Assembly: GCA_036250195.1 (NCBI GenBank)
Contig: JAVHZZ010000005.1
Location: 179,349,448-179,413,447, forward strand
From: Mixophyes australis
Lineage: Eukaryota > Chordata > Amphibia > Anura > Limnodynastidae
DNA length: 64,000 nt
Direction of reading: 5' to 3'
The translations under genes were made by a program, and so were the position numbers. Numbering within the stretch: position 1 is the first letter of the stretch; each line of letters begins with the position of its first letter. Below are positions 10,944 to 22,797 of the stretch, one piece after another. Under the pieces are notes generated by a model. It saw only the letters and a program-made list of their open reading frames with translations, ran no database searches and was not told where the DNA came from.

Positions 10944-13900
10944 TCAGGGGTGGCCTCCGGACAACCTATAAGGCTTTTGAGGGAACTTGGTATGGAATTT
11001 CCTCAACAAACTCGGAGCATGAAGATCTCGTGCAGGAATCCAAGAACGCTCTTCAGGACCGTAGCCTTTCCAGTCAACCAGGAACTGCAAGGAACCTCTG
11101 GAAATCCGAGAATCTAGAATCTCCTTCACCTCAAATTCCTGATCTAGCGCAGAAATAGCAGCAGGAGGTTTTTTTGAAGAGAAAAATTTGTTAATAACCA
11201 GTGGTTTGAGAAGGGAAATGTGGAACACATTAGGAATCCTCAAGGTAGGAGGTAACTTTAATCTAAAGGCCACCGGATTAATGACCTCTATGATCTTGAA
11301 AGGACCAATAAATCAGGGAGCGAATTTCCTAGAGGGGACCAACAAGCGAAGATTCTTCGTAGACAACCATACTTTGTCACCAGGAGTAAGTAGTGGAGAT
11401 GGTCTTCTTCTTTTGTCAAATGCTCTTTTACTGATGGCAGAGGTGTGAAGCAATTTGTGTTTAATAAGATCCCACCTAGCCGAGAAGTCCGATAGAAGGG
11501 AATCAACTGCAGGAACTCCAGAAGCGGTTAAATCTTTGAAGGGTGGAACTTTAGGATGAAACCCCTGAAGAGCAAAAAAGGGAGAAGTGGAGGTAGAATA
11601 ATGTGAATTATTATTGTGAGCGAATTCTGCCCAAGGTAATAAATCGACCCAATCATCATGTTTAGCTGAAATGAAACATCTGAGGAATTTCTCCAATTCT
11701 TGATTCATCCTTTCAGTGAGACCATTACTTTGAGGATGATATGCAGAAGAGAAATTTAACTTGATTCCACAAAGACGAGAAAAATCCCTCCAAAATCTTG
11801 CCACGAACTGAGTTCCCCGATCAGAAACAATAACATCTGGACAGCCATGTAGGCGGAAAATCTCTTTAATGAAGAGTTGAGCCAGAACAGGAGCAGAAGG
11901 GAGACCTTTTAATGCCACAAAATGAGCGTCCCGGGAAAGGCGATCAGTGACCACCCAAACTACTGAGAACCCTCTGGAGGAGGGTAAATCTGTGATAAAA
12001 TCCATGGAAAGATGACTCCAAGGTCGATCCGGAATTGGTAGAGGTTGCAGCAGACCGTATGGGGCTTGACGAGGGACTTTGTTCTGAGCACAAGTGGAAC
12101 ACGCCGTCACAAACTGTGGAACGTCTGAGTGGATAGATGGCCACCAATAACCACGTGAGATAAATTCCAAGGTTTTTTTTATACCGGCATGACCAGAAAA
12201 ACGGGAGGCATGAGCCCATTTAAGGAGTTTTGATTGGAGATGTGGAGGAACCAAAGTTTTCCCGTGAGGAATAATAAAGTGAGTGGAAGTAGTAGCCAAG
12301 ATACATTCTGGATCTAGGATGGGTCTAGAACCCTCTTCATCTGTATCCATGGAGTCAAAGGAACGAGAGAGAGCGTCAGACTTCTTGTTCTTGGACCCTG
12401 GTCTGAAGGTAATGATCATATCGAAGCGGGAGAAAAACAGGGACCATCTGGCCTGACGAGGATTGAGGCAAGATGCAGTTTGTAAATACAGTAAGTTCTT
12501 GTGATCTGTAAAAATAGTAACAGGAAACCTGGCTCCTTCCAAATGGTGTCTCCAAGCTTCCAGGGCCAGTTTGATAGCGAGAAGCTCTCTATCTCCAATG
12601 CCATAGTTTTTTTCAGTAGGCGAAAATTTGCGAGAAAAGAAACCACAGGGAGAAAATTTTCCAGTAGAATTTTTCTGAGACAAGATAGCTCCCACTCCAG
12701 TAGAGGATGCGTCCACCTCAAGGAAAAAAGGGAAGGAAGGATCTGGTTGCTGAAGAATGGGAGCCGAGATGAAAGCTTCTTTAAGGTACTTGAAGGCTTC
12801 CACGGCCTCCTGAGGCCAAGTTTTAGCATTGGCGGACTTCTTGGTCAAGTAGGTGATAGGTGCAATCACGGAAGAAAACCCCTTGATAACGTGGCGGTAG
12901 TAGTTAGAGAACCCCACAAAACGCTGGATGGCTTTGAGACCTACTGGTTGGGGCCAATCAGAAATTGCTTTTAACTTCTCGGGGTCCATCCGTAATCCGG
13001 AGCCAGAAACCACATGACCAAGGAAAGGAAGACACGTTTTTTCAAAGACACATTTGTCCAATTTACAATATAGATGATGTAAGCGAAGGCGTTGAAGAAC
13101 TAATGAGACATGATGGCGATGGGTAACCATATCAGGAGAAAAAATCAGGATATCATCCAGATAAATCACCACAAATCGATACAGGAAGTCTTGAAAAATT
13201 TCATTGATGAAGCTTTGAAAAACGGCAGGGGCGTTGCAAAGTCCAAATGGCATGACTAAGTATTCGAAGTGCCCATCATGCATATTAAATGCTGTTTTCC
13301 ATTCATCACCTTGTTTGATACGGATTAGGTTGTAAGCCCCTTTCAAGTCAAGTTTAGAAAATATAGAAGCTCCTTTGACCCTATCAAAGAGTTCAGAGAT
13401 CAATGGCAAGGGATACCTGTTCTTCTTAGTCATGGCGTTGAGACCACGATAGTCTATAGAAGGACGCAGTCCACCGTCTTTTTTTTTTACAAAAAAGAAA
13501 CCGGCTCCTGCTGGTGACGAGGAATTCCGGATAAAACCCCTGTTGAAATTCTCTTTGATATATAGGGACATAGCATCAGATTCGGATAAAGATAAAGGAA
13601 ATACACGTCCTCTGGGTGGTATCTTGTCCGGCATCAATTCAATGGCGCAATCCCAAGGTCTGTGTGGGGGTAACTTGGAAGCCTCTTTTTCACAAAAGAC
13701 GTCAGAAAATGAACAATATTGAGGAGGTATACCGGAGGATGTGGAAGGACCGGCCATAGCGGGTTTATGAATCCTGGGAAGACATCTGGAATGACATCCT
13801 GGGCCCCAAGCAAGAATCTCAGGCTTCTGCCAATGCAGAGTGGGAGAGTGAAGTCTGAGCCAAGGAAGGCCTAGAATCACAGGGTTGATGGCCTTTGGGA

Positions 13901-14288
13901 TGACTAGAAAGGAGATTTCTTCAGTGTGTAAGCCTCTGATGCGTAGAGAAAGGTTGACAGTTCTGTTCTTAATGGATCCTCCAATAATACGGCTGCCGTC
14001 TATAGCTGTAATTGCGACAGGTGGATCCAATGGTTGCGTGGGTAACGACAACCTCTCTACGATGTCAGCTCGTAGAAAATTCCCCGCTGCTCCGGAGTCA
14101 ATGAGAGCTGGAAAAGACAGTTGTTTATCAATATATCGCAGAAGGACTTGAATGGAAAAACTAGAATCCACAGGAGAGGGAATAGACCTACCTAACTTAG
14201 CCTCTCCAACGTCAGTTAGGTCCGGTCGTTTCCCGGACGCCTCCCACACTGGCTTAAAACATGACCGGGTTCTCCGCAATAGAGGCAC
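10944..14288 (-). pseudogene. pol: gypsy pol: protease, reverse transcriptase, RNase H, integrase, chromodomain (one internal stop)
   Basis: Polyprotein that in the family makes cDNA from element RNA and inserts it in chromosomes. From the start at 14288: aspartic protease with DSGA at residue 64; reverse transcriptase with YLDD at residues 376-379 (13152-13163); RNase H with LEVDASSTGVG and FTDHKNL; integrase with an HHCC-type zinc finger, then the catalytic Asp in SMDFITDLP, the Asp in VSDRGTQF and the Glu in GLTERMNQ. A TGA at 11313-11315 interrupts the reading frame in the RFIG region; the same frame then runs on through an integrase tail and chromodomain ([21 protein letters not shown]) to 10944. 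The TGA sits where relatives have Arg, so a CGA to TGA change is likely. Pol overlaps the end of gag in another frame. Confidence 0.93.
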
Positions 14289-14953
14289 AAACGGTTCTTG
14301 AATCGCCTCTCTCTTTCCTCCTGGGATAAACGTGCCCTTCCCAACTGCATAGGCTCTTCCTCAGGAGTAATTGGGCTTTGAAATCGGGGTGCCAAGCGGA
14401 ATGTAGATCGGCGGGAACTTTCTCTCTCTTGAGTGCATTCTCGGAACCGGATATCAATCTGGTTACAGAGGGAAATCAATTCGTCCAGAGTAGTGGGTAA
14501 CTCCCGGGCTGCTAACTCGTCCTTAATACGATCTGACAAGCCTTGCCAAAATGTGGCCACCAAAGCTACCTTGACGTAGACGGAGAAGTCCAGAAGCAGC
14601 ACTGGAGACACGTCCATGTTCATCAAAGATCTGAAGGTTTCCAAAAAGATGGCACTATCATGAAGACTAGGGTCATCATGTTCCCAAAGGGGAGAAGCCC
14701 AGGCAAGCGCTTGACCAGACAATAAGGAGATTATATAAGCAACTTTAGTTTTCTCTGTAGGAAAGTTCCCGGGCTGTAGTTCAAATTGAATAGCACATTG
14801 GTTCAAGAACCCTCGGCATTCCTTGGGGTCCCCATTGAACTTAGGTGGGTTAGGTATGCGGAGTTGAGAGGGTGCTGGAGCAGATACAGCAGGGCTGCTC
14901 TGGGCGGGGGCAGGTTGTGGAGCCGGAACAGGCGGAGGAGTTGGAGCTGCCAC
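14216..14953 (-). pseudogene. gag: gypsy gag (capsid/nucleocapsid), broken near the N-terminus
   Basis: Gag packages element RNA into particles. The readable part starts with a Pro/Ala-rich segment, followed by the capsid-like region PPKFNGDPKECRGFLNQC, then FWQGLSDRIKDELA, and ends in a CCHC zinc knuckle CLYCGEPGHVLSQC. The first listed codon is GTG, not ATG. An in-frame TAA at 14963-14965 separates it from further upstream coding (reading LLQILQTLSNRLDTL), so the true start lies to the right. The segment around residues 107-130 looks compressed compared with related gag proteins, so an internal deletion is possible. Confidence 0.88.
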
Positions 14954-15041
14954 CTGAGCTGCTTAAAGCGTATCCAACCTGTTAGAGAGAGTCTGCAGAA
15001 TCTGTAATAATTGTTCTTGATTCTTCCCCTGGTCTTGAACC
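14954..15041 (-). pseudogene. gag N-terminal segment upstream of the in-frame stop
   Basis: The same frame as gag stays open to the right of the TAA at 14963-14965, with Gln-rich coiled-coil-like reading (QEQLLQILQTLSNRL), and runs on into the 5' LTR edge without an ATG that I could find. This is typical of the N-terminal segment of this gag type. Confidence 0.6.
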
Positions 15042-15842
15042 TGGGACGATTTTGATGCCTTAGTCAGTATTTGCACAGGCTTACCTAGGGCGCGGAGTCT
15101 AACGGCCTTCACCAAAAACCACCGCAAGGTAGTGTGGTCTTTGCTGCCGAAGAACCGCAGGTCGCGGCCCCCAGGTTAGCCTACTGACGTAAGGGAGAAG
15201 GTTCTAAGTGATGGATAGTCAGACAGGCAATATGACAAGTGATGTAAGTACAGGCACTAACCGTGAATTCCAGGGATTGAAGGTCTGGAGCAGTAAGCGG
15301 TAGATGCACGGAGATGAGTCTAGGAACTCAGCCAGTTCGGTACACAGGAGATATCAGGTATACGGTGCCAGAGGGAAATCCAGAGAGTAGTTGATCACAC
15401 AGCCGGGTCGGTACACAGGAGATATCAGGTATACGGTGCCAGAGGGAAATCCAGAGAGTAGTTGATAACACAGCCGGGTCGGTACACAGGGAAGACAGTC
15501 CAATACGAGGTGCCAGGAATAAGCCAAAGAATAGTCAGGTCACAGCCAGGTTGGTACACAGGGGTAGGAGGAATAAAGGAATACACAGGGAGCAGGTTCA
15601 CAGGAGTCAGGAACACAGGAACTGTTAGCCAGGAACAGGAAACACATTGCTCTGACACAGGCAGCGTGTCAGAGCAAAGAAGATATAGTATTTGAATTCC
15701 CCGCCCAGGAGTCACATGACTAGCTGCAGGAAGAACCCAGAAGTGCGGGGACGCCACCAGGAGAAGCGCTGCACAGAGCGGACACAGCTGCTAGAACCAT
15801 GCTGACAGCGCAGCGGAACGGGGATCAGGTAAGTTCATAACA
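15042..15842 (-). repeat. gypsy 5' LTR
   Basis: Direct repeat of the 3' LTR. It has TGTTATGAAC at 15842 reading left, and a CA end at 15042. It carries only one copy of the terminal 70-bp block that is doubled in the 3' LTR. Differences from the 3' LTR are scattered substitutions and a small indel near 15102. Confidence 0.9.
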
Positions 15843-16070
15843 GTGGTAAAGTGATCAAGGAATTGACAGATGGGACCAGGAGGACAGTAGATAATGGCAA
15901 CATGGAGGTGGGCTGGGTGGAAGAGGCAGATGAAGTATATGTCAAAGGAGGAGAAAGAGAGGGATGGTTCAGGGGCAAGAACCTGGAAAGAGCAGCAGGG
16001 GGGAAGAAGTGTACCAACGCCACCACCTTGCCGGTCACCAAGTCTGGTATGTCCTTTGACCTGTCACACA
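15843..16070 (-). mobile_element. L2-like LINE, 5' portion, resuming after gypsy
   Basis: Continuation of the L2 at 7500-10067. On the minus strand it reads toward the junction as STVLLVPSVNSLI, corresponding to the CPPSWSCHPF-type reading of the second copy at about 46770-46798. The first five bases are the right GTGGT duplication. Homology fades near 16050-16070, so the LINE is 5'-truncated. Confidence 0.75.
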
Positions 16071-16099
16071 CTGGACCCAGAATCCATTTGTACGCTTCT

Positions 16100-16816
16100 G
16101 TAAATAATTTTCAGTGTGCTCCCTCTGTCCTCTGCGTCATGTCCTGATCTTAGCTTCCTCTACCCTCATCAAACTGCCCTGCTACAGCAGCAGCCACCTG
16201 GCTGATCGGGGAACTAGTACCTGCAGTCATGTGACTGCTGACATCATTAGTTTCATTAGACAAGCATAGTCTGTTTAGAGTTAGAGTATTAAGTTCACTT
16301 ACCTAAACTCCAGGGGTCCCTGTGACTGAGACCCAGATCGTTGTGACTCTCCTTCAGGCTTCTAGTTCTATACACTATTTTGTTGGTAGCTTTTCCCATC
16401 CCAGCTTGTCCTGACACTCCTTTACATCTTCTCATTTAGTACTCCAAAGTCAGACCATATACCAGATTTTGGCTAATTGAACCATCAATTCAACACCAGC
16501 TTGTCTTGTCAGGGGACAGAGCAGAGGGCTGCAACCTGTGGATAATCCAGCAGTGAAGTCCAAACCTCCTTGCGAGGGTCCCTGTTGAACACCTGGGACT
16601 TGTTATACTCCGCGCCTCTGTCTCTATCAGTGCTTACCTTGGCTGGCAACAAGGAAACTTCATTCTGAGCAACTGTGAAATTGAACAATAACTGGCGCAA
16701 GAGGGGCGTACAGTGTACAATTTACAATTATCATAATAAAACATCAAAAGTATGTTAGTTTAAAAACAGGAGCTGTCACCTGGTCTGTATCCTGAAATTA
16801 CCAATTTCACCTGTCA
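16100..16816 (+). repeat. Decayed LTR remnant
   Basis: Positions about 16545-16600 align in the same orientation with 26245-26290 (shared AAGTCCA and AGGGTCCCT-type blocks). The second locus has LTR-like promoter elements. No boundaries or partner LTR were found here, so this is a remnant of an old element. Confidence 0.45.
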
Positions 16817-16935
16817 GTGTCAACCAGGGCCGGACTGGCCATCGGGCACTTCTGGCAAATGCCAGAAGGGCCGATGGCTAGTTGGGCCGGTCCAACGGGG
16901 CAGGATGTCCGTCCGAGCAGCGCAGCTCACTGCGC

Positions 16936-17082
16936 GCTGCTCAGCAGACAGTGTCAATGCGATGTGCGGCGCGCCAGTAATCACATGGGAGGCGCATCAT
17001 GTGACAGCACCTGTCACATGATGCGCATCCCATGTGATTACTGGCGCGCCGCGCATTGCATTGACACTGTCCGCCGAGCAGC
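16936..17082. repeat. 147-bp palindrome in hAT copy 2
   Basis: Arms of about 70 bp. The left arm has GGCGCGCCAGTAATCACATG; the right arm ends with its reverse complement and a GCCGAGCAGC edge. The loop is only a few bases (GCAC). There are about five mismatches. The centre reads CATGTGACAG, loop, CTGTCACATG. Confidence 0.85.
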
Positions 17083-17096
17083 GAGGTGATAAGGTA

Positions 17097-17375
17097 AGTG
17101 TGTCTCTGACTGGGGGAGGGGGCTGGCTGTCACTGACACTATGTCTCTGACTTGGGGGGGGAGCTGGCTGGCACTGTCACTATGTCTCTGAATTGGGGGG
17201 GGGCTGACTGTCACTATGTCTATGACTTGGGGGGGCTGGCTGTCACTGTCACTATGTCTCTGACTTGGGGGGGGGGGCTGGCTGTCGCTGTCACTGAGTC
17301 TCTGACTGGGGGGGCTGGCTGTTGCTGCGTCTCTCACTGGTGGGGGGCTGGCTGTGTCTCTCCCTGGGGGGGTGT
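17097..17375. repeat. Minisatellite in hAT copy 2
   Basis: Imperfect tandem units of about 35-50 bp with the core TGTCTCTGACTTGGGGGG followed by GCTGGCTGTCAC. It has no counterpart in copy 1, which instead expanded the GT/AT unit. Confidence 0.85.
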
Positions 17376-17425
17376 GCGTCTGGCTGGCAATTGTGTGTGT
17401 ATCAGTACATTGTGTGAAGTCTGGA

Positions 17426-17427
<2 letters not shown>

Positions 17428-17477
<50 letters not shown>
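17428..17477. repeat. (AT)n microsatellite
   Basis: About 25 uninterrupted AT units inside hAT copy 2, followed by a GTGTGTGTG stretch. Confidence 0.95.
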
Positions 17478-17480
<3 letters not shown>

Positions 17481-18783
17481 TGTGTGTGGGGCCATGTATA
17501 TATTAGTGTGTGTGTGGCCATGTATATATTAGTGTGTTTGTGCGCGCAGTATTTTAATATAATATGTGAGGGAAAGGAGGAGCTTAATATAGTGTGGGAG
17601 GTAGGCTATTTAATGGTGGAGTGTAGGTGGGGGCTAACTATTTAAGTTGAGGTGAAGGAATCTTTAATTTCATGCTTGGGTGGTTTAGGGCTATCAATTG
17701 AATATGGTGCTGATTTTGGGGTGGAGGGCTATTTATTAAATGTGAATATGAATTATTTATTGCTGGCGATGGTTGTGGAAAATAGCTATATTTATTAAAC
17801 TTTAATGCTATTTAATTTATTACTTAGACTGTCTGCAGGGAGGGAAATATGTTTTGAGTAAATGGGTATATTGTTAATTTAATGTTGGGGCTGTTTGAAG
17901 GGAAATAGGTATACTTATTAAATGTGAATATTATTATTGTGGGGACTGGAGGGAGGCCTAATTATAAAACGTGAGTTGGAGTTTTCTAAATCTCATATAC
18001 CCCATTTTTTTCAGAATTGGGGATCTAATATTCCAGGATAAAGACAAGAAAGAACTGAGCTAAAGAAACCAGCTGCTACAAGCGGTGAAAGTGACCAAGA
18101 CAGGTAGGAGAGAGCAGGACAGTCTGCCAATGGTCCTGAATCTGGTGGGGCAGTCCTGAATTTGGGTGACTGTCTCACTTAGTCAGGATTTGGTTTAACT
18201 GCAAGGACAGTTGGGAGGTATGTCCCGCTTCACAACGTACTGCTTGTGAAGGCAGAGCTGTGTGCTTCTAACAGTAGTGCACACAGTATTGCCTGTGTAT
18301 TTGTCTAAATTGATAACCATGTTACATAATAGGGGCCCAGCTGTCTTAAATACCCTGGGCCCCCTGAGCCTTAATGCAGCATGTTAGGGGAAGGGAACTG
18401 ATAGCTGCTCTCAGTTCCCGGACAGGACACAGCCTGCAGAGGAAGCCTAGGAGCTCCAAGTATCACAAGATTTGGTAATATTGTGAGACAAAGAGCTTCC
18501 CTGCTCACTCTACAGGAAGTTCCCACCCTGATGGATGTCAGCAGCACCAGAAGCATCCCCAGTGGGCTGGGGATGGCGTGATGTGACTGGGAGGGCGTGA
18601 TAAATGTAATGTTTAATTATAATATATGTATCAATGCCACATGTTGGCCACACCCAAAACACAATGTGGGCACGCCCTTTTCGGCGCCGCCGCGACGGTT
18701 TATTTTATGCTGGGACTGAGAGGGGCCTGTGTACTTTAAATGCCAGGGCTGATTTTTAGTCCCAGTCCGGCCCTGGTGTCAAC

Positions 18784-20309
18784 CTAGTATTTAATTTCAA
18801 ATTACATTTTTGTGTTTTTGTATTGTTTTAAAATGTCATCTGGCAAAGAATTATAGCTATATAAATTATTTTGTGTGAGTGATGTGTAAATATGTATTTG
18901 CAGGTGTGTAGAGAGAGTAATGATCTATACGTTTCAAGAGAAACTTACAATACACAATACACAATTGCATTAGGTTTATTATTTATTCTTCTATGATTTG
19001 GATTACAGTTAATTACTGGAAGATGGTATTTTATATATGGCCTGTGGTTTATGTATCAATGTACTGTATATTTAATGGTGACTCTTGTTTATGTTTTTCA
19101 AAATATTTTGAAATTAATGAAGGCAAACATCTTGTTATTGCTCTTGGGGACTTACTAGCCTGGAGCTGACATATGACAAGAATATGATAATTGACTCTTG
19201 CTTCCAGGTCAATGTTAAAATAAACTCTAATTCAGTTGCATTCACATTTATAAGAAAGTGAAGTAAAAAATATCACTCACAATCTTATCTTCTTCTTAGG
19301 ATGTTTAGTTTTGCTGAACATTTTCTTAACTAAGACAAAACCTATCCTAAGACCTACTTTCATGAAATCCAAGAGAGAAAACATGATGATTTTTATGTGT
19401 GTAGTATTTTGACCTGATATGTGTCCTACTGCAATCCAAGGAAAATGCAATGACATAGAACAGATGTCACATGGGAAAAACACACCTGTGTAAACATGCT
19501 GTTAAATATTCTCATAGCTCAATATAGCATTAACAATTCAATGATGAAGAGTAATATCCGGTCCACCACAGAAGATAATTGTGACAATGTTACTGACTTC
19601 TCTCCAATTCTAGTCTAATAGTGGTACATTCTGCTACTATTTCATATAAGTGTGAACACTGTAGCATGAACATTATTTAAAATATCTGTAATTAATTGTA
19701 CAAGACTGCTCATGAATAAAACCATATATGCTTATTACACTGTGGAACTTACTATAGTTTGCTTAGGAGGAATGTAAAATCACAATGCAACATAATTTTA
19801 TTTCATTTTCCCCTAAAAATATTAATTGCTCACTGAACATTATGACACTGTCCCGTGTGCCAAGTCACTGACTTGTGGTGAGTAAATAAATGTTCCTGCT
19901 AGCAGTAATATATTCTGCAGTACATGCTTTCATCTTCTTCTACATATTTGGTGATAACTCCCCATTTGTTGTACAACTGGGCCTTTTCTTTTGCATCAGA
20001 GAAATTTTATAGATTGAACTTGTTTAAACAATTTTGAGATCAGTAGTTCAACAAATGGCAGAACCTGTATTTTAGTGATTTTGTTTAGATATATCCATAT
20101 TTACCAATCTTCTTAAATATAAAAAGGATATTTACAAATAGGACGTGAATATATCATAAATATGACTTTTATAAATAATACTGATTTACCAGCCATAAAT
20201 GAGAATATCAGTCATTACTATCTATTTGTAATCTTTCTACCAAAGGCAGTGAAAGTGATCATGTTTATAAAATTATATGTAAGGACATAAAAATATTTTT
20301 ACACATTAT
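18784..20309. other. Non-coding, A/T-rich DNA
   Basis: No exon, RNA gene or bounded repeat was recognised. Confidence 0.5.
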
Positions 20310-20660
20310 TATTATAATTTTTTAATTATAAGGCGCCGCAAAGTGTCCGCAGTGCGGTACAGCCAATAAGAAAGTGTGAGGGTGAGCGAGGTATATGCAG
20401 CACCAGCTGGAAATCTGTGCTCAAGAGTGTGGGCGAAGCTACCAGGTTAAAAGTCACTGAAAGGTGCAAAGAAAAGCAGGAGTGGAGTCAATGGCATAAA
20501 GCCCAAGAAGGAGGTGGGCAGAGTACCTGGCAAGCAAAGTTAAACGTGGTGGAAATAGGAGGAGAGAGGGCCCTGCTCAAAGGAGCTTACAATCTAAAGG
20601 GAAGGGCAGACTTACCGGTGACACAAGGGTTGAAATGGGGACAGGAATGAGAAAAAAGAG
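20310..20660 (-). repeat. L2-type LINE 3'-tail fragment, minus strand
   Basis: The reverse complement ends CTGCGGACACTTTGCGGCGC followed by an A/T tail, matching ACTGCGGACCCTTTGCGGC plus tail at 48900-48925. The block GGGCCCTGCTCAAAGGAGC with CTTACAATCTAAAG is a standard part of this tail and recurs at 28380-28410. Confidence 0.7.
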
Positions 20661-21134
20661 AGGGAGATAAGGCAAATTAGGGATAAAGGGGTGAGAGGGT
20701 GTGTACCATTTGACTTCTGCAGCCACATGACCTGGTGATATCACAGGGACGTCTGAAGAGAATCTAGCCACTGCCTTACAGAACTGCAGTGCAGGCAGCC
20801 CACGTGGCCCTCGCATAGGCTGTCACACCGCACACCACTCATACCAGCTCACTTCTACAAAAATATAAATTCAAACAAGTATAAGTATTCCATGTGTGTA
20901 GACAATAATTTTTAAAACTAATTTTAAAATAAAGTGCAAAACAGTGCCTGAAGCAATATCATATACAAGACTTTAATGCAAAACTCATGCATAAAATGAT
21001 GATATCTGTTTGGAGGAAGCTTTAGTATTCTTTGATCGGAGGGGCAGATTGAGGGCTAGGGACCTAATTTTTAACCCACATGCAAAAACAAGATTTTGAA
21101 GGATAGGATATTCAAAGTAAATTGAAGGTGGGAT
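20661..21134. other. Non-coding DNA
   Basis: Nothing was recognised apart from purine-rich sequence next to the LINE fragment. Confidence 0.4.
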
Positions 21135-21900
21135 TGTCAGGATCTTTCCTTGGCTGCACAGCAGCATCATCCATAGAGATCCTGCTTGCCTCCTGCAGCA
21201 CCTGTCTGCTATGTGCTATGGTTGGATTTCGACATATTATGAACCTGGCCTACAGTACCCCTCTACCACCAGAGGTGCAGCTGTCTCACTATTGCAAATA
21301 TCACCTCACTAGCAGGAGTTACCTCATTCCCCAATCAGCACCCACACCTGTTCACTATCTTTATAAGACTGCCTCTCCCAGTAATTTGTGACAGTTCATT
21401 GTTGTATTGTGTGCTACTGCTGATTCCCCAGACTATCCTATGTTCTGTTCCAGTCTGACTTACTGGTATTGACCCCTGCTTGTTCCACGGTTTCACTGCT
21501 TATCTTCTGACCGAGATCCAGGCTCCATTCTTGACTATGCTCTAGCTCATTCCCTGGTACCTTCGTGGCTGTGCTGGCTTTGACTCTTTGGATGGTTTGA
21601 CTATTCTCTATTCAGACACCCATGGATTGATCCAGTGCCTTTTGCCTCCTGCCTCCTGAGTAAACCACCTATACTGCCATCTGTGGTTTATCCAATACCT
21701 CTTGTCTCCTGAGTAAACCAGGTATCCTTCCATCTGTGACTCACCCAGTGCCTTGTGCCTCCTCAGTCTTCCAAGTACCCTGACACCATGGTACATTCTG
21801 TGTTTTCAGCCTTCTTTGCTTCTCCAGCCTCTGAGCTAGGTCTGGTATCCGGCTACTTTGCATTGCCTCTATGAACTGTTTTACCATTTGTGACTTCCTG
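21135..21900 (+). repeat. Probable solo LTR or LTR remnant
   Basis: It starts TGTCAGGATC. It contains a TTTATAAGAC box at about 21360 and a C/T-rich, moderately GC-rich body with many TCTG/CCTG blocks, as in other gypsy LTRs of this window. Three short imperfect repeats with ACCCATGGATTGATCCAGTG-type wording occur at 21618-21760. No partner LTR or internal coding region was seen. Confidence 0.4.
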
Positions 21901-22415
21901 AGTTATTCAGTGATATATTCAGTATAAAGAGCTTAGAATTCTGGTAATTTTTCAGAGCATCAGTCCTCTAGATTATATGAGACTTTACAGATGCAGACAG
22001 CAGTTTTAAATTCACTTTTTATTTTAAGCACTTGCACTCAGTTTATATTTCCCTAATTTTATTTTATATTTTATTATATTTAATAAAAGTTAGGTTTTAA
22101 TTAAAGGATGCTCCTTTTGATTACAAAAATAGTAGCAAACTTCTTTTTCTTTTTCCTTGTCATTTTAGATAAGTTTAAGGTTGCACCCTATATATAAAGA
22201 CAAAATTAAAAACACAAAAATAACAGTATATAAAAATAAAAAATAAACTTGAATAGAGGGGTAGTCAATTCCTAGCTATTGGTGCGACAGTCCTCCTTGT
22301 ACTATACATTATTCAGTTATATTACAAGTTATGCTGTTTGTCTAGAACTGTGTTGCCATTTATCATTCACTGCACCTCTAGCTGTCTGTGAATCTCTGCC
22401 TTATAAAGACACTTA
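21901..22415. other. Non-coding, very A/T-rich DNA
   Basis: Nothing was recognised. Confidence 0.4.
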
Positions 22416-22700
22416 TTGTAACGGTCTGGAGACTGAATAGGAGCCCAGTGGCTGTAAGGAAGGCAAGCCGCAGGAAGAATGAATAATAAAGAATGGTCCA
22501 ACGTAGCCGGGTTCTGTACACAGTAAGTCTATAAGTAAAGGGATCTGGAAGAAGAGTAGTCGAGGACAAGCCGAGGTCGGTTCACGAGTGGTAATAGCTA
22601 ACAACAGGATGCAGCAACAGGGACACTAGATCAGTGACAGGTGCACAATAATCTGGCAAGGGAAACAGGAAGAAGCCAGGTTATTTTAGGAAGTCAAGGG
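22416..22700 (-). repeat. gypsy LTR fragment, minus strand
   Basis: It contains AGCCGGGTTCTGTACACAG, TCTGGAAGAAGAGTAGT and GAGGTCGGTTCACGAG, in the same order and style as the LTR blocks of the 10068-15842 element (for example CAGCCGGGTCGGTACACAGG). It is clearly diverged and lacks both ends. Confidence 0.55.
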
Positions 22701-22797
22701 GCCGGAGTCAAAACATGCTTCAACACCAGGAGAGCATAGAAACTGGGCTACAACATATGGGCTACAACATAGAGTGAAGACAAGGAGCTGTCCAGCA

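Larger units (their letters stand above)
10068..15842 (-). mobile_element. Nearly complete Ty3/gypsy chromovirus-type LTR retrotransposon
   Basis: Full structure on the minus strand: 5' LTR 15042-15842, gag 14216-14953, pol 11313-14288 continuing past one stop to 10944, polypurine tract 10930-10952, 3' LTR 10068-10929, and a GTGGT target duplication. LTR termini are TGTTATGAAC at the start and a CA at the end (TAACA in the 3' LTR). By eye the two LTRs differ at about 15 of 790 aligned positions plus a few indels, so the insertion is fairly recent compared with the L2 it interrupts. Two in-frame stops disable it. No primer binding site was recognised next to the 5' LTR. Confidence 0.93.
16825..18775. 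mobile_element. hAT-like non-autonomous element, copy 2, with exact 8-bp target duplication
   Basis: Terminal inverted repeats are CAGGGCCGGACT at 16825 and its exact reverse complement AGTCCGGCCCTG ending at 18775. GTGTCAAC is duplicated exactly at 16817-16824 and 18776-18783. An 8-bp duplication and CAGGG termini are hallmarks of hAT elements. The 1951-bp body carries a long palindrome, a short-period minisatellite and an AT run, and no transposase. It is related to 2778-4738 through most of its length. Confidence 0.88.

Noticed and set aside
12501..12974. 157-codon open frame on the plus strand
   Set aside because: It is antisense to the intact gypsy reverse transcriptase/RNase H frame and has no motif.
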